Source of the DNA: Micromonospora sediminicola
Lineage (GTDB): Bacteria; Actinomycetota; Actinomycetes; Mycobacteriales; Micromonosporaceae
DNA length: 64,000 bases
Direction: 5' to 3'
Assembly (NCBI RefSeq): GCF_900089585.1
Contig: NZ_FLRH01000003.1
Location: 310,001 to 374,000, forward strand
Part shown: positions 17,074 through 26,598 of the stretch, one piece after another
How positions within the stretch are numbered: position 1 is the stretch's first letter
Layout of the letters: each line of letters begins with the position of its first letter
Program-made: the position numbers and the translations under genes
Notes under the pieces: generated by a model
What the model was told of the DNA's origin: nothing
Databases searched by the model: none
What the model saw: the letters and a program-made list of their open reading frames with translations, nothing else

Positions 17074-18347
17074 ACGCCCCCTCGGCGGTCGCCGCCGAAG
17101 GAGCGCTCACCCGGGCCCACCGCGAGGAGTGGGCGCGGGTGGTCGCCGACCTCACGCGCCGTTTCGGCGACCTGCACGTCGCCGAGGACGCGACGGCGGA
17201 GGCGTTCGCGGCGGCCGCGGCACGCTGGCCGTGCGAGGGCGTGCCGCCCAGTCCCGGTGGCTGGCTCGCCACCACGGCGACCCGCAAGGCGATCGACTGG
17301 CTCCGTCGTGAATCGCAGCGCGACGCCAAGCACCGGGCGGCCCTGATCATGTACGACGACACCCCTCCCCGGCCGACCGGCCCGATCGCTGACGACCGGC
17401 TCCGGCTGGTCTTCGTCTGCTGCCACCCGGCCCTGGGCATGGAGGCCCGGGTGGCGCTCACCCTGCGCCTGGTCGGCGGCCTCACCGTCGCCGAGATCGC
17501 CCGCGCCTTCCTGGTGCGGGAGACCGCGATGGCGCGGCGGATCACCCGGGCCAAGGAGAAGATCAGAGCCGCGGGCATCCCGTACCGGGTGCCGTCGGCC
17601 GACGACATCCGCGAACGGCTCGACGGCGTGCTCGCGGTGGTCCACCTCGTCTTCAACGAGGGCTACCTGGCCGGCGAGGGGGACGACCCGCTCCGCGTCG
17701 ACCTCAGCGACCGGGCGATCCACCTCGGCCGGCTGCTCCGGACCCTGCTCCCGGACGACGGCGAGGTCGCCGGGCTGCTCGCCCTGATGCTCCTCGTCGA
17801 CGCCCGGCGGCCGGCGCGGGTGGCCCGCACCGGAGAGCTGGTGACCCTCGCCGAGCAGGACCGTGGCGCGTGGGACCGGGCCCGCGCCGCCGAGGGCAGG
17901 GCCCTGGTCCGGGAGCGGATCGGGGCGCTCGCCGCCGGCGGTGACCCACCCGGGCGCTACCAGCTCCAGGCCGCGATCAACGCGGTCCACATGGAGGCGC
18001 CGTGCGCGGCGGACACCAACTGGTCCACGATCGTCGCCCTCTACGACCGCCTGGTGCTGCTCGACCCGTCGCCGGTCGTGCGGCTCAACCGCGCGGTCGC
18101 GGTCGCCGAGGTCGACGGCCCCGGCGCCGGGCTCGCCGAGATCGACCGGCTCACCCGGGCCCTCGACGGCTACCACGCCCTGCACGCCGCCCGCGCCGAC
18201 CTGCTGCGTCGGCTCGGCCGCGACGACGCGCGGGCGGCGTACGACCGGGCGATCGGTCTCGCCGGCAACGCCGCGGAACGCGCCTACCTGACCCGCCGCC
18301 GCGACCAGCTCGGCGGCGACCCCGTCCTGGTGCCGGACGGCCGGTAG
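17070..18347 (+). CDS. ECF-type sigma factor with extended C-terminal domain, 425 aa
   Basis: Sigma-70 region 2 covers about residues 20-85 (DLHVAEDATAEAFAAAAARW, ATRKAIDWLRRESQRDAKHR). Region 4 is near 120-170 (EARVALTLRLVGGLTVAEIA, MARRITRAKEKIRAAGIPYR). The remaining 250 residues are a helical DUF6596-like domain (VLAVVHLVFNEGYLAGEG, YQLQAAINAVHMEAP, LYDRLVLLDPSPVVRLNRAV) found in large sigma-24-like proteins paired with YCII proteins. The fused domain probably regulates the sigma. GTG start at 17070 inside the YCII stop codon. A large perfect hairpin begins just before the TAG stop and ends beyond it, lying between this gene and the convergent biotin carboxylase gene. Confidence 0.9.
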   Translation: MNAPSAVAAEGALTRAHREEWARVVADLTRRFGDLHVAEDATAEAFAAAAARWPCEGVPPSPGGWLATTATRKAIDWLRRESQRDAKHRAALIMYDDTPPRPTGPIADDRLRLVFVCCHPALGMEARVALTLRLVGGLTVAEIARAFLVRETAMARRITRAKEKIRAAGIPYRVPSADDIRERLDGVLAVVHLVFNEGYLAGEGDDPLRVDLSDRAIHLGRLLRTLLPDDGEVAGLLALMLLVDARRPARVARTGELVTLAEQDRGAWDRARAAEGRALVRERIGALAAGGDPPGRYQLQAAINAVHMEAPCAADTNWSTIVALYDRLVLLDPSPVVRLNRAVAVAEVDGPGAGLAEIDRLTRALDGYHALHAARADLLRRLGRDDARAAYDRAIGLAGNAAERAYLTRRRDQLGGDPVLVPDGR

Positions 18348-18371
18348 CGACGGCACCGCCGTCCGGCACCA
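18328..18371. terminator. Hairpin overlapping the sigma-factor stop codon
   Basis: A perfect 14-bp stem, TGGTGCCGGACGGC at 18328-18341 paired with 18358-18371, encloses a 16-base loop that contains the TAG stop. It lies between convergent genes and could stop transcription from both sides. Confidence 0.65.
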
Positions 18372-18378
18372 GCGCTGG

Positions 18379-19755
<1,377 letters not shown>

Positions 19756-19777
19756 GGACGTGACCCCTTCTCGACGC

Positions 19778-19799
19778 AAAGCCGGGGTCCCTTCTTAAC
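19778..19799. repeat. Degenerate GTTAAGAAGGG palindromic repeat
   Basis: Reads AAAGCCGGGGTCCCTTCTTAA followed by C on the plus strand, a diverged reverse copy of the element at 13579-13600. A trailing GTTAAGG half-site follows at 19804. It lies in the 5' region of the biotin carboxylase gene, just behind the TetR stop. Confidence 0.55.
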
Positions 19800-19823
19800 A
19801 CGCGTTAAGGTGAGCGCGGCGTG

Positions 19824-20438
19824 TCAGGTCGGGTCGGTGGGCGCGAGCAGGGCCGCCAGGGTCGCGCCGCGCAGCAGCTCGGCCCGCCGCCGGCGGTCCA
19901 CCTCGCCGCCGAGGAACGGGGTGGAGTTCATCAGGCCGAACGCGGCGTGGGCGAGCACCCGCGCGGCGCCGTCCGGCAGACCGGGGTGCAGCGCGGTCAG
20001 CACGGTGACCCACTCCTCCACGTACATCCGCTGGAGGCGGCGGATGCGGCGGCGCGGCTCGTCCGGGAGGCGGTCCAGCTCGTGCAGGTGCAGCGCGATC
20101 ACCGCCGGGTTCGCCAACGCGAACTCGACGTGGAAGTCGATCAGCGACTCCAGCGCGCCGCAGGCGTCGTCCGGGTGGCCGGCGGCCCGTTCCCGCCCGC
20201 CCGCGAGCAACCCCTCGCTCACCGGGATCAGGGCGGCGACGAGCATCGCCTCCTTGCCGGCGAAGTGGTGGTAGAGCGCCGGGCCGGTGACGCCGGCGGC
20301 CGCGCCGATGTCGTCCATCGACACGCCGTGGTAGCCGCGGGCCGCGAAGAGGCCGACCGCGATCTCCAGGATCTCGTCCCGCCGGGACCGACGCCGGGCC
20401 GCGCCCGCCGCACCCCGCGCCTGCTGTTCCACCGCCAC
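19824..20438 (-). CDS. TetR family regulator, 204 aa
   Basis: N-terminal TetR HTH at about residues 18-65 (RRDEILEIAVGLFAARGYHG, MDDIGAAAGVTGPALYHHFA, GKEAMLVAALIPVSE). The ligand-binding C-terminal half is diverged, as usual. It lies directly upstream of the biotin carboxylase gene on the same strand, so it probably controls the acyl-CoA catabolic genes, possibly sensing an acyl-CoA (compare AcrR-, LiuR- or FadR-type control, which in other taxa comes from several families). GTG start at 20438. The gap before the biotin carboxylase gene is 68 bp and contains a short palindromic repeat. Confidence 0.9.
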   Translation of the reverse strand: MAVEQQARGAAGAARRRSRRDEILEIAVGLFAARGYHGVSMDDIGAAAGVTGPALYHHFAGKEAMLVAALIPVSEGLLAGGRERAAGHPDDACGALESLIDFHVEFALANPAVIALHLHELDRLPDEPRRRIRRLQRMYVEEWVTVLTALHPGLPDGAARVLAHAAFGLMNSTPFLGGEVDRRRRAELLRGATLAALLAPTDPT

Positions 20439-20465
20439 CGGGCCAGCCTAGACCTCGCGTCCCGG

Positions 20466-20500
20466 GTGAGGCAGCCGTGGTTACCCGTCGGTCGCCTCAC
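20466..20500. terminator. Possible terminator after the TPR gene
   Basis: Arms GTGAGGC (20466-20472) and GCCTCAC (20494-20500), with an inner CCG/CGG pairing, lie 13 bases beyond the stop of the minus-strand TPR gene. A modest hairpin by itself, but well placed. Confidence 0.4.
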
Positions 20501-20512
20501 ACCGGCACGCTC

Positions 20513-23350
20513 TCACTCCTCCCCGATGCCGTGCTCCGCCCGGATCTTCGCCGCCTCGGCCGGGCGGTCCTGGTCGTCCAGCGCCCGGGCGAGCAACCAG
20601 GCGGCCTGGGCGGCCGGACGGGAACCGGTGGGCAACCCGGCGAGCACCGGGCCCAGCAGACGTTCGGCCTGGTCGGGTCGACCGTCGCGGAGCAGCAGCT
20701 CACCGGTGAGGACCTCGACCTGCGCCGCCTCGCCGAACGCCTCGATCGACCGGAGCCGGTCGGGCACGCCGTCCAGCCGGTCCAGCGCCGCGGTGATCCG
20801 CTCCTCGGCGATCAGCACCCGGGCCACCGCGTCGGCGGCCATCGCCCGCTCGTACGTCACCACGGGCGGCTCGTCCGGCAGCCCGGCGAGCGCCCCGAGA
20901 GCCTCGTCCACCCGCTCGATCGCGGCCACCGCCGCCGGCAGGTCACCGGACCAGTGCAGGGCGAGCATCTCCCGCCGCCGGGCCCGCAGCTCGTCCACCG
21001 GATAGCCGGCCAGCCGCCAGGCGGTCGCGGCCGCCGCGAACCGTTGCGCGGCCAGCGCGTCCCGGTCGTCGTCGTACAGGATGCCGCCGGCCTCCTCCAG
21101 CACCTGCGCCCGCTGCGGGAGATTGTCCGGCCCGTCCAGGTTCTCGGCCAGTTGGTCGAGCAGCCCGAGCGCCAGGTCGGGCTCGCTGAGCCCCTCGTAG
21201 ATCCCCGCCAGCAGGTGCCGGCAGCGGTCGGCCTCGGCCTGCGCGCCGGCCCGGTCGAGGCCGAGCACCGCCTCCTCCGCCACCTCGGCGGCCTCGGTCA
21301 GCCGACCGGCGGCCCGGTAGGCCTCGGCCAGCTCCCAACGCAGCAACGCGTCGCCCGGCAGCCCCTGCTCGACGCAGAGGGTGACCGCCTCGGCGAGATC
21401 CTCCACCGCCTCGGCGGCCCGCTCGGCGGCGAGCAGCGCCCGCCCCCGGGTGACCCGCAGCGGCAGCCGGGCGCCCGGCGGCGCGACCGCCAACGCCTCG
21501 TCGCACGCCGCCACCGCGTCGGCCGGGTCGTCCGTCGCGCGGACGTAGGCCAGGCAGGCGGCGGTCAGCATCTCGCCGTCACCCACCTCGCCGGCCAGCC
21601 GACGGGCCCGCACCGCCGCGTCGCGGAACTCGTCGGCCCGCTCCAACCGCTCCAGCACGTGCGTGCGGTGCAACGCCACCCGGCCGTCCAGCCACGGGTC
21701 GAGGCCGGCGTCGGCGTCGGCGCGGTCGAGCGCGTCCAACGCCTCCGCCCACCGCTCCCGGTGCACGTGGGCCAGCGCGAGCCGGTCCCAGGCGGCGGCG
21801 CGCTCGCGCGGCTCACCGTGCGCGGCCAGGTGCTCGGCCGCCTCCCGAGCCAGGGTCAGCCCCTCCTCGGCGCTCTCCTCGACGGTGCTGAGCAGCGCGC
21901 CGAGCCGACCGGCCACCACCTGGGCCCGGAGCGGGTCCGGCACCTCGCGCCAGGCGGCCAGCGCGGCGCGGTTGACCTCGATCGCCACCGGCACGCCGTC
22001 GTCGTCCTGGGACACCTCACCGGCCCGCAGTTCGAGCCGCCGGGCCCGGGTGGCGGCCGGCAGCTCGGCGTCGCCGAACCGCTCGTCGTACGCGCGCAGC
22101 GCGGCGACCAGCCCGTCCCGCCGGTTGGTGCGCCAGCACTCCTCGGCCAGCGCCAGCAGCTCGTCGGGGTCGGCCTGGGCCGGCACGGTGACCGGTGCGG
22201 CGGTCACCGGCCCGCCGCCGGAGCGCGGGGCGGGCACCGGCGGGCGGCGCAGGCTCGCCGAGAGCGGGAGGTGCTCGCCGTCCGGCTCGGCCGCGATCCG
22301 CCGGGCGATTCGCTCGGACTGGTGGGTGGTGCCGTTGCGGGCGTCGAACCGCTCGGCCAGCGCGGTGGCCGAGTCGGCCAGCTCGTCGGCGAGCGCGCCC
22401 GCCGGCACGTCGGCGGCCGGCCGGTCAGCGGCGGCCCGACGGTGCACGGTCAGGTCGGCCGGCACCTGCCGCAGCGCCGCCGCGGCGGCGGCCGCGAAGT
22501 GCATGCCGGCGGCCGGGGTGGGTGCCCGGTCCAGCCAGTCGAGGTGCCGTTCGACCAGCTCCAGCGCGCGTGCCCCGTTGCCGGTGACCGTGCAGAACTC
22601 GACGTGGTCGGCGATCTCCCACAGGTCGGCGAGGCGACCGCGCAACCGCCGGTACGCCTCCCGGTGCGCGTCCCGCGCCTGCTCCTGGCGACCGGTCTCG
22701 CGGTAGGAGGCGAGCAGCGCGGTGAGGATCCCCTGCGGCTGCTCGACGCAGTTCAGGCGCCCGGCGAGCACCGGCTCGGCGAGCGCCACCGCCTCGTCGT
22801 GCCGGCCGATGTCGGCCAGGTAGCCCACCTGCGTGGTCGGGTCGCAGCCGGCGCAGTCGGAGAGCGCGTCCCGGGGGGTGGTCATCCAGAGGCGGTACGC
22901 CTCGGCGGCCGCCGACTCGTCGCCCAGGTGGTCGGCGACCAGGAACCGGTGCTTGTGGACCGCCTGGAGCGAGTGCCCGGACTCGCGGTAACGCCGTTCC
23001 ATGTCGTCGAGCACCGCGTACGTCCGGTCCAGCGGCAGCTCGGGGAACTTCAGCATGGCGTTGACCATGTACTTGAAGTACCAGAGGAGCTGGTGGGTGT
23101 AGCCCTGGTGGTAGGGCTGCGGGTCCCGGTCGAACTCGGCCAGGCACCAGGAGAACGTGACGAACGACTTCGCCGGCTCCCCACCGTGGACGTACGCCGG
23201 GGTGGCGGTGATCCGGGCGGCGAAGGCCAGGTGCCGGTCCTCGCCCGCGTCGGCCCGGCGCAGCAACTGCTCCAGCGCCGCGATCTGCCCCGGGCCGTAC
23301 GGCATGGACTCGATCTCGCGCAGCATCCGCCAGAGGTCTTCGTCGGTCAC
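20513..23350 (-). CDS. Large TPR-repeat protein coupled to HSP90, 945 aa
   Basis: No catalytic motif is recognised. The protein is almost entirely helical with repeated Ala/Leu-rich pairs of helices typical of TPR (for example AAEAYRLWMTTP, ALELVERHLDWLDRAP, AEQRLDAL-like periodicity, TEAAEVAEEAVLGLDRAGAQ, ALGLLDQLAENLDG). The N-terminal 300 residues are richer in aromatic and charged residues (YHQGYTHQLLWYFKYMVNAM) and include a short cysteine cluster (LSDCAGCDP). GTG start at 23350, four bases after the HSP90 stop; its ribosome-binding site AGGAG overlaps the HSP90 stop codon, so translation is coupled. Eukaryotic HSP90 works with TPR co-chaperones, so a dedicated co-chaperone or client adaptor is a reasonable hypothesis, unproven. 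Confidence 0.85.
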   Translation of the reverse strand: MTDEDLWRMLREIESMPYGPGQIAALEQLLRRADAGEDRHLAFAARITATPAYVHGGEPAKSFVTFSWCLAEFDRDPQPYHQGYTHQLLWYFKYMVNAMLKFPELPLDRTYAVLDDMERRYRESGHSLQAVHKHRFLVADHLGDESAAAEAYRLWMTTPRDALSDCAGCDPTTQVGYLADIGRHDEAVALAEPVLAGRLNCVEQPQGILTALLASYRETGRQEQARDAHREAYRRLRGRLADLWEIADHVEFCTVTGNGARALELVERHLDWLDRAPTPAAGMHFAAAAAAALRQVPADLTVHRRAAADRPAADVPAGALADELADSATALAERFDARNGTTHQSERIARRIAAEPDGEHLPLSASLRRPPVPAPRSGGGPVTAAPVTVPAQADPDELLALAEECWRTNRRDGLVAALRAYDERFGDAELPAATRARRLELRAGEVSQDDDGVPVAIEVNRAALAAWREVPDPLRAQVVAGRLGALLSTVEESAEEGLTLAREAAEHLAAHGEPRERAAAWDRLALAHVHRERWAEALDALDRADADAGLDPWLDGRVALHRTHVLERLERADEFRDAAVRARRLAGEVGDGEMLTAACLAYVRATDDPADAVAACDEALAVAPPGARLPLRVTRGRALLAAERAAEAVEDLAEAVTLCVEQGLPGDALLRWELAEAYRAAGRLTEAAEVAEEAVLGLDRAGAQAEADRCRHLLAGIYEGLSEPDLALGLLDQLAENLDGPDNLPQRAQVLEEAGGILYDDDRDALAAQRFAAAATAWRLAGYPVDELRARRREMLALHWSGDLPAAVAAIERVDEALGALAGLPDEPPVVTYERAMAADAVARVLIAEERITAALDRLDGVPDRLRSIEAFGEAAQVEVLTGELLLRDGRPDQAERLLGPVLAGLPTGSRPAAQAAWLLARALDDQDRPAEAAKIRAEHGIGEE

Positions 23351-23354
23351 GAGG

Positions 23355-25142
23355 TCACTCCTGTCCCGGTACGGCCCGGCCGAGCAGGCCGAGGAAGGAA
23401 CTGTTCAGCAGCGCGGCGTCGGCCGCCCGGATCGGATGGTGGCCGAGCAGCAGGGCCTGCCCGTAGAGCGCCTCGACGGCCAGCCCGACCAGCTCCGGGT
23501 CGGTCAGCGTGGTGACCCGGCGGACCAGCGGGTTGCGGTGGTTGAGGACCAGCTGCGGCCGGTCCGGCGGGGCGGAGGCGGCCAGCGCGTCGAGCACCCC
23601 GCCCCACAGCTCGTCGGCCCGGTCGCGGCTGGCGGCGAGCTGGTCGTGGAAGGCGGCCGAGCGGGACACCAGGTAGAGCGCCGGCAGCGAGACCGGGTCG
23701 TAGGCCCGGACCACCACCTCGCAGCCGAGCCGTTCCAGGGCCCGCTGCGCCCCGGCGAGGAACGGGCGCAGGGCCAGCTCGGTCGCCGGGTCGAGGATCT
23801 CGAACCGGGTGGTGAGGTCGCTCGGCTCCAGCCGCTCGATCAGCACCGACCGGTCCACCGTGGGCAGCCGCTCGATCAGCTCGGTGTCGTAGGTGTAACC
23901 GCCGTTGACCACGGCCAGGTCCTGCGCGGCGGCCACGGCGGCGAGCTGGCGGAACTCGTCCAGGCTGGCGGCGTAGCGGATCAGGCCGTGCCGGCTGCGG
24001 AACTCGGCGAGCGTGAGCGTGCCGACGTTGGTGTCCATCGGCCACCACTGGTCGACCAGGCGGAGCATCTCGTCGTCGTGCAGCGCCAGCGCCTTGACCC
24101 CGAGGTGGTGGACCTGGAGGAACTCGGCGAGCCGGTGCGGGTCGTGCGTGGCGAGCCGGACCAGCCAGCCGCGGATCTGGTCGCCGAGCGACTCCCGGAC
24201 GGCGCCGAGCAGGGCGTCCTCGTAGAGCGCCTCGCGGCTGGCGGTGGGACGCAGCTCGCCGGCGTCGACCACGCAGTGGGCGAAGAACGCCCACTCGGGC
24301 AGCAGGCCGTCGGCGTGCTCGGCGAGCAGCATCCGCTTGAGGTAGACCCGGTGCCCGGCCCGCGCGGCCGGGTTCACCGGCGTGGGCAGGATGAAGGCCA
24401 CGCCGGTGAGGCCTGCCTCGGGCACCGACAGCGGCACCACGTCGAACGGGACGAAGCCGAGCAGGTCACGGGCGTAGCGGGCCAGCCCGGCCCGGTCGAC
24501 GGCCGCGCCGGGCGTGGTCGGCCAGGGCGGCGGGCCGGCGGTGGTCGGCGTGTCGCCGACGCGGACGTCCACCGGCAGCAGGCTGCCGTAGAGGCGGGCC
24601 AGCTCGGTCACGGTGGGGGTGCCGAACCACTGGTCGGCGTCGCGTCGGGGCACCAGCGTCACCGTGGTGCCGGGCTCGCTGCGGGCCTGCTCCGGCTCGG
24701 CGAGCCGCACCGCGTAGCGCCCGTCGGACCAGCCCGTCCAGAGCACGGTCGGCTGGTCGGCGTGTCGGGTGACCACCCGGATCTCGTCCGCGACCAGGAA
24801 GCAGGAGAGCAGGCCGATGCCGAACTGACCGAGGAACTCGTGCCGGGAGAAGCCCAGCTCGTCCCGCTTGGAGCTGCGGCCGATCGTGGCGAGCAGCTCG
24901 TGCACCTGGGACTCGGTGAGGCCGATGCCCGTGTCGTGCACGCGCAGCGTCCCGTCGCCGGTCAGCTCCGGCGGCTCGACCCGGACCCGGGCCGGGGCGT
25001 CCGGCTCGGTGGCCCGACGGGCCGTGATCGCGTCGACGGCGTTCTGGAGCAGCTCGCGCACGTAGACCCGCGGACTGCCGTAGAGGTGATGACTGAGCAG
25101 GTCGACCACACCACGGAGGTCGACCTGGAAGGTGCGGTCCAA
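23355..25142 (-). CDS. HSP90 family chaperone (HtpG-like), 595 aa
   Basis: The GHKL ATPase domain is intact. Residues E30, N34 and D37 (YVRELLQNAVDAI) match the catalytic Glu and Mg/ATP-binding Asn of HSP90, followed by HDTGIGLT near 69-76 and the lid/glycine loop GQFGIGLLSCFLVADE near 105-120. The middle domain has the expected GVAFILPTPVN and HRVYLKRMLLAEHADGLLPE with catalytic-loop Arg near TASREALYEDALLG. The C-terminal dimerisation region (residues about 480-595) is diverged from E. coli HtpG (624 residues) and lacks an MEEVD tail. TTG start at 25142 with GGGAG about 5 bases upstream. Followed after four bases by a 945-residue TPR gene. This looks like an actinobacterial HSP90 sublineage with its own partner. 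Confidence 0.9.
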   Translation of the reverse strand: MDRTFQVDLRGVVDLLSHHLYGSPRVYVRELLQNAVDAITARRATEPDAPARVRVEPPELTGDGTLRVHDTGIGLTESQVHELLATIGRSSKRDELGFSRHEFLGQFGIGLLSCFLVADEIRVVTRHADQPTVLWTGWSDGRYAVRLAEPEQARSEPGTTVTLVPRRDADQWFGTPTVTELARLYGSLLPVDVRVGDTPTTAGPPPWPTTPGAAVDRAGLARYARDLLGFVPFDVVPLSVPEAGLTGVAFILPTPVNPAARAGHRVYLKRMLLAEHADGLLPEWAFFAHCVVDAGELRPTASREALYEDALLGAVRESLGDQIRGWLVRLATHDPHRLAEFLQVHHLGVKALALHDDEMLRLVDQWWPMDTNVGTLTLAEFRSRHGLIRYAASLDEFRQLAAVAAAQDLAVVNGGYTYDTELIERLPTVDRSVLIERLEPSDLTTRFEILDPATELALRPFLAGAQRALERLGCEVVVRAYDPVSLPALYLVSRSAAFHDQLAASRDRADELWGGVLDALAASAPPDRPQLVLNHRNPLVRRVTTLTDPELVGLAVEALYGQALLLGHHPIRAADAALLNSSFLGLLGRAVPGQE

Positions 25143-25260
25143 TCGCGCTCCCGGTTCCGATTTCGGCGCTCACCGTACCGGCCGTGGCCGACAGTGTCCG
25201 CCCCCCTTTCCGTCGGTCGGCTTGACCCTCGACCCGGTGCAGGCCGCACCGTCCGTCGGC

Positions 25261-26598
25261 ATGACCACCACCGTCCTGGGCCGGAGCTACCGGCTGCTCT
25301 GGTCCGCCGCCGTCTGCTCCCGGCTCGGCGACGCGCTGCGTACGCCGGCCCTGGCGCTGCTGGCCGCGACGCTCACCCGGGATCCCCGGGCGGTCGCCGC
25401 GGTGACCGTGGCCGGGCAGCTCCCGCCGCTGCTCCTCGGCCTGCTCGGCGGCGTCTACGCGGACCGGTGGGACAGGCGGCGGACGATGGCCGTCGTGGAC
25501 GGGGCCCGGGCCGTGGTGGTGGCGGCACTGGCCTGGCTCGTGGCCACCGGGCAGGCCGGCATCACCACGCTGGCCGCCGCCGCACTGCTGCTCGCTCTGC
25601 TGGGCACGCTCTTCGACGCGTCCGCGTTCGCCCTGCTGCCCGCCGTGGTTCCGCCCACCGCGCTGGCCCGCGCCAACGCCCACCTCCAGGCCGGCACCAC
25701 GGTGGCGGGCGGTTTCGTCGGCGCCCCCCTGGCCGGCGTCCTCTTCGCCACCGCCGCCGCCCTCCCGTTCACCGTGGACGCCCTCACCTTCGCCCTCGCC
25801 GCCGCCCTCGTCCTCGCGATCCCCCGCCGATCTTGCACTTCCGGCCCGGACGAAACCCCGGAAAGCAGACGGAACGCGGGCCGCAACCGCAAGATCGGCG
25901 GCATCGGGGTGTGGCGGGAGGGGTGGGAGGGGGTGCGGTGGGTCTGGGGGGATCGGGGGTTGCGGGGGTTGGCACTCGCGTCGGCGGGGTCGAATCTGGC
26001 GATCAGCGGGCTCGCGGCCGTGCTGGTGCTCTACGCGCTGGAGGTGCTGCGGGTGCCGGCGGCGGCGTACGGGCTGTTCTCGGCGGGCGTGATCGCCGGC
26101 GGGTTGGTCGGCGCGCTGCTCGCCGGCCGGCTGGCCGCTCGGTTCGGCACGCTGCCGGCGCTGCGCGGGGTGCTGCTCGGGCAGACGCTGGCGTTGACCG
26201 GGTTCGCGCTGGCCCGGCACCCGCTGACCGGTGGGCTGGCGCTGGCCGGCCTGGCCGCCGGCACCACGATCTGGAACAGCCTCTGGTCCGCGTACGGGCA
26301 GCGGCACGTGCCCCCGGGCCTGCTCGGCCGGGTCGGCGCGGCACAACGGACGCTCGGTCTGGCCGCCGCCCCGGTCGGCGCGGCGCTCGCCGGGTTCGCC
26401 GGCCGGGCGTACGGGCTGGCGCCGGTCGGTTGGGCCGCCGCGGCGGTGTTCGCGCTGGTGACGGTCGCCGCCTGGATGACGTTGCGGGACGGCGGCGTCG
26501 GGTCACCCCCGGCCGGGCTCGAAGCCGGCCAGCCGGACGGCGAGCCGCTGCCGGGCCGGCGGGAGCGCGGAGACCACGCGGAGCAGCAGGTTCCGTAG
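25261..26598 (+). CDS. MFS transporter, 445 aa
   Basis: About 12 membrane segments in two halves, with an MFS loop 2-3 motif GGVYADRWDRRRTMAVVDGA. Probably a drug or metabolite exporter of the DHA1/MFS_3 (enterobactin exporter-like) type. The cytoplasmic loop between the sixth and seventh segments contains a palindromic insertion at about 25821-25906, read in frame as PRRSCTSGPDETPESRR and following residues, and then a Gly/Trp-rich stretch WREGWEGVRWVWGDRGLR. The last 96 bases overlap, antiparallel, the end of the FAD monooxygenase gene. ATG at 25261 gives MTTTVLGRSYRLLWSAAV, a normal N-terminus; the upstream open frame has no hydrophobic content. Confidence 0.88.
   Translation: MTTTVLGRSYRLLWSAAVCSRLGDALRTPALALLAATLTRDPRAVAAVTVAGQLPPLLLGLLGGVYADRWDRRRTMAVVDGARAVVVAALAWLVATGQAGITTLAAAALLLALLGTLFDASAFALLPAVVPPTALARANAHLQAGTTVAGGFVGAPLAGVLFATAAALPFTVDALTFALAAALVLAIPRRSCTSGPDETPESRRNAGRNRKIGGIGVWREGWEGVRWVWGDRGLRGLALASAGSNLAISGLAAVLVLYALEVLRVPAAAYGLFSAGVIAGGLVGALLAGRLAARFGTLPALRGVLLGQTLALTGFALARHPLTGGLALAGLAAGTTIWNSLWSAYGQRHVPPGLLGRVGAAQRTLGLAAAPVGAALAGFAGRAYGLAPVGWAAAAVFALVTVAAWMTLRDGGVGSPPAGLEAGQPDGEPLPGRRERGDHAEQQVP
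25821..25906. repeat. Palindromic element inside the MFS coding sequence
   Basis: CCGCCGATCTTGC on the left (from about 25824) is mirrored by GCAAGATCGGCGG on the right (to about 25902), 13 bp perfect. Between them are an inner pair CTTCCGG/CCGGAAAG and GC-rich sequence. The element keeps the reading frame open and falls in the central cytoplasmic loop, where extra residues are tolerated. Confidence 0.65.

Noticed and set aside
18328..18378. Hidden BCCP domain after the biotin carboxylase stop
   Set aside because: All frames were read past 18379; none encodes an MKM biotinylation motif, and the sequence is the shared hairpin and the sigma-factor gene.
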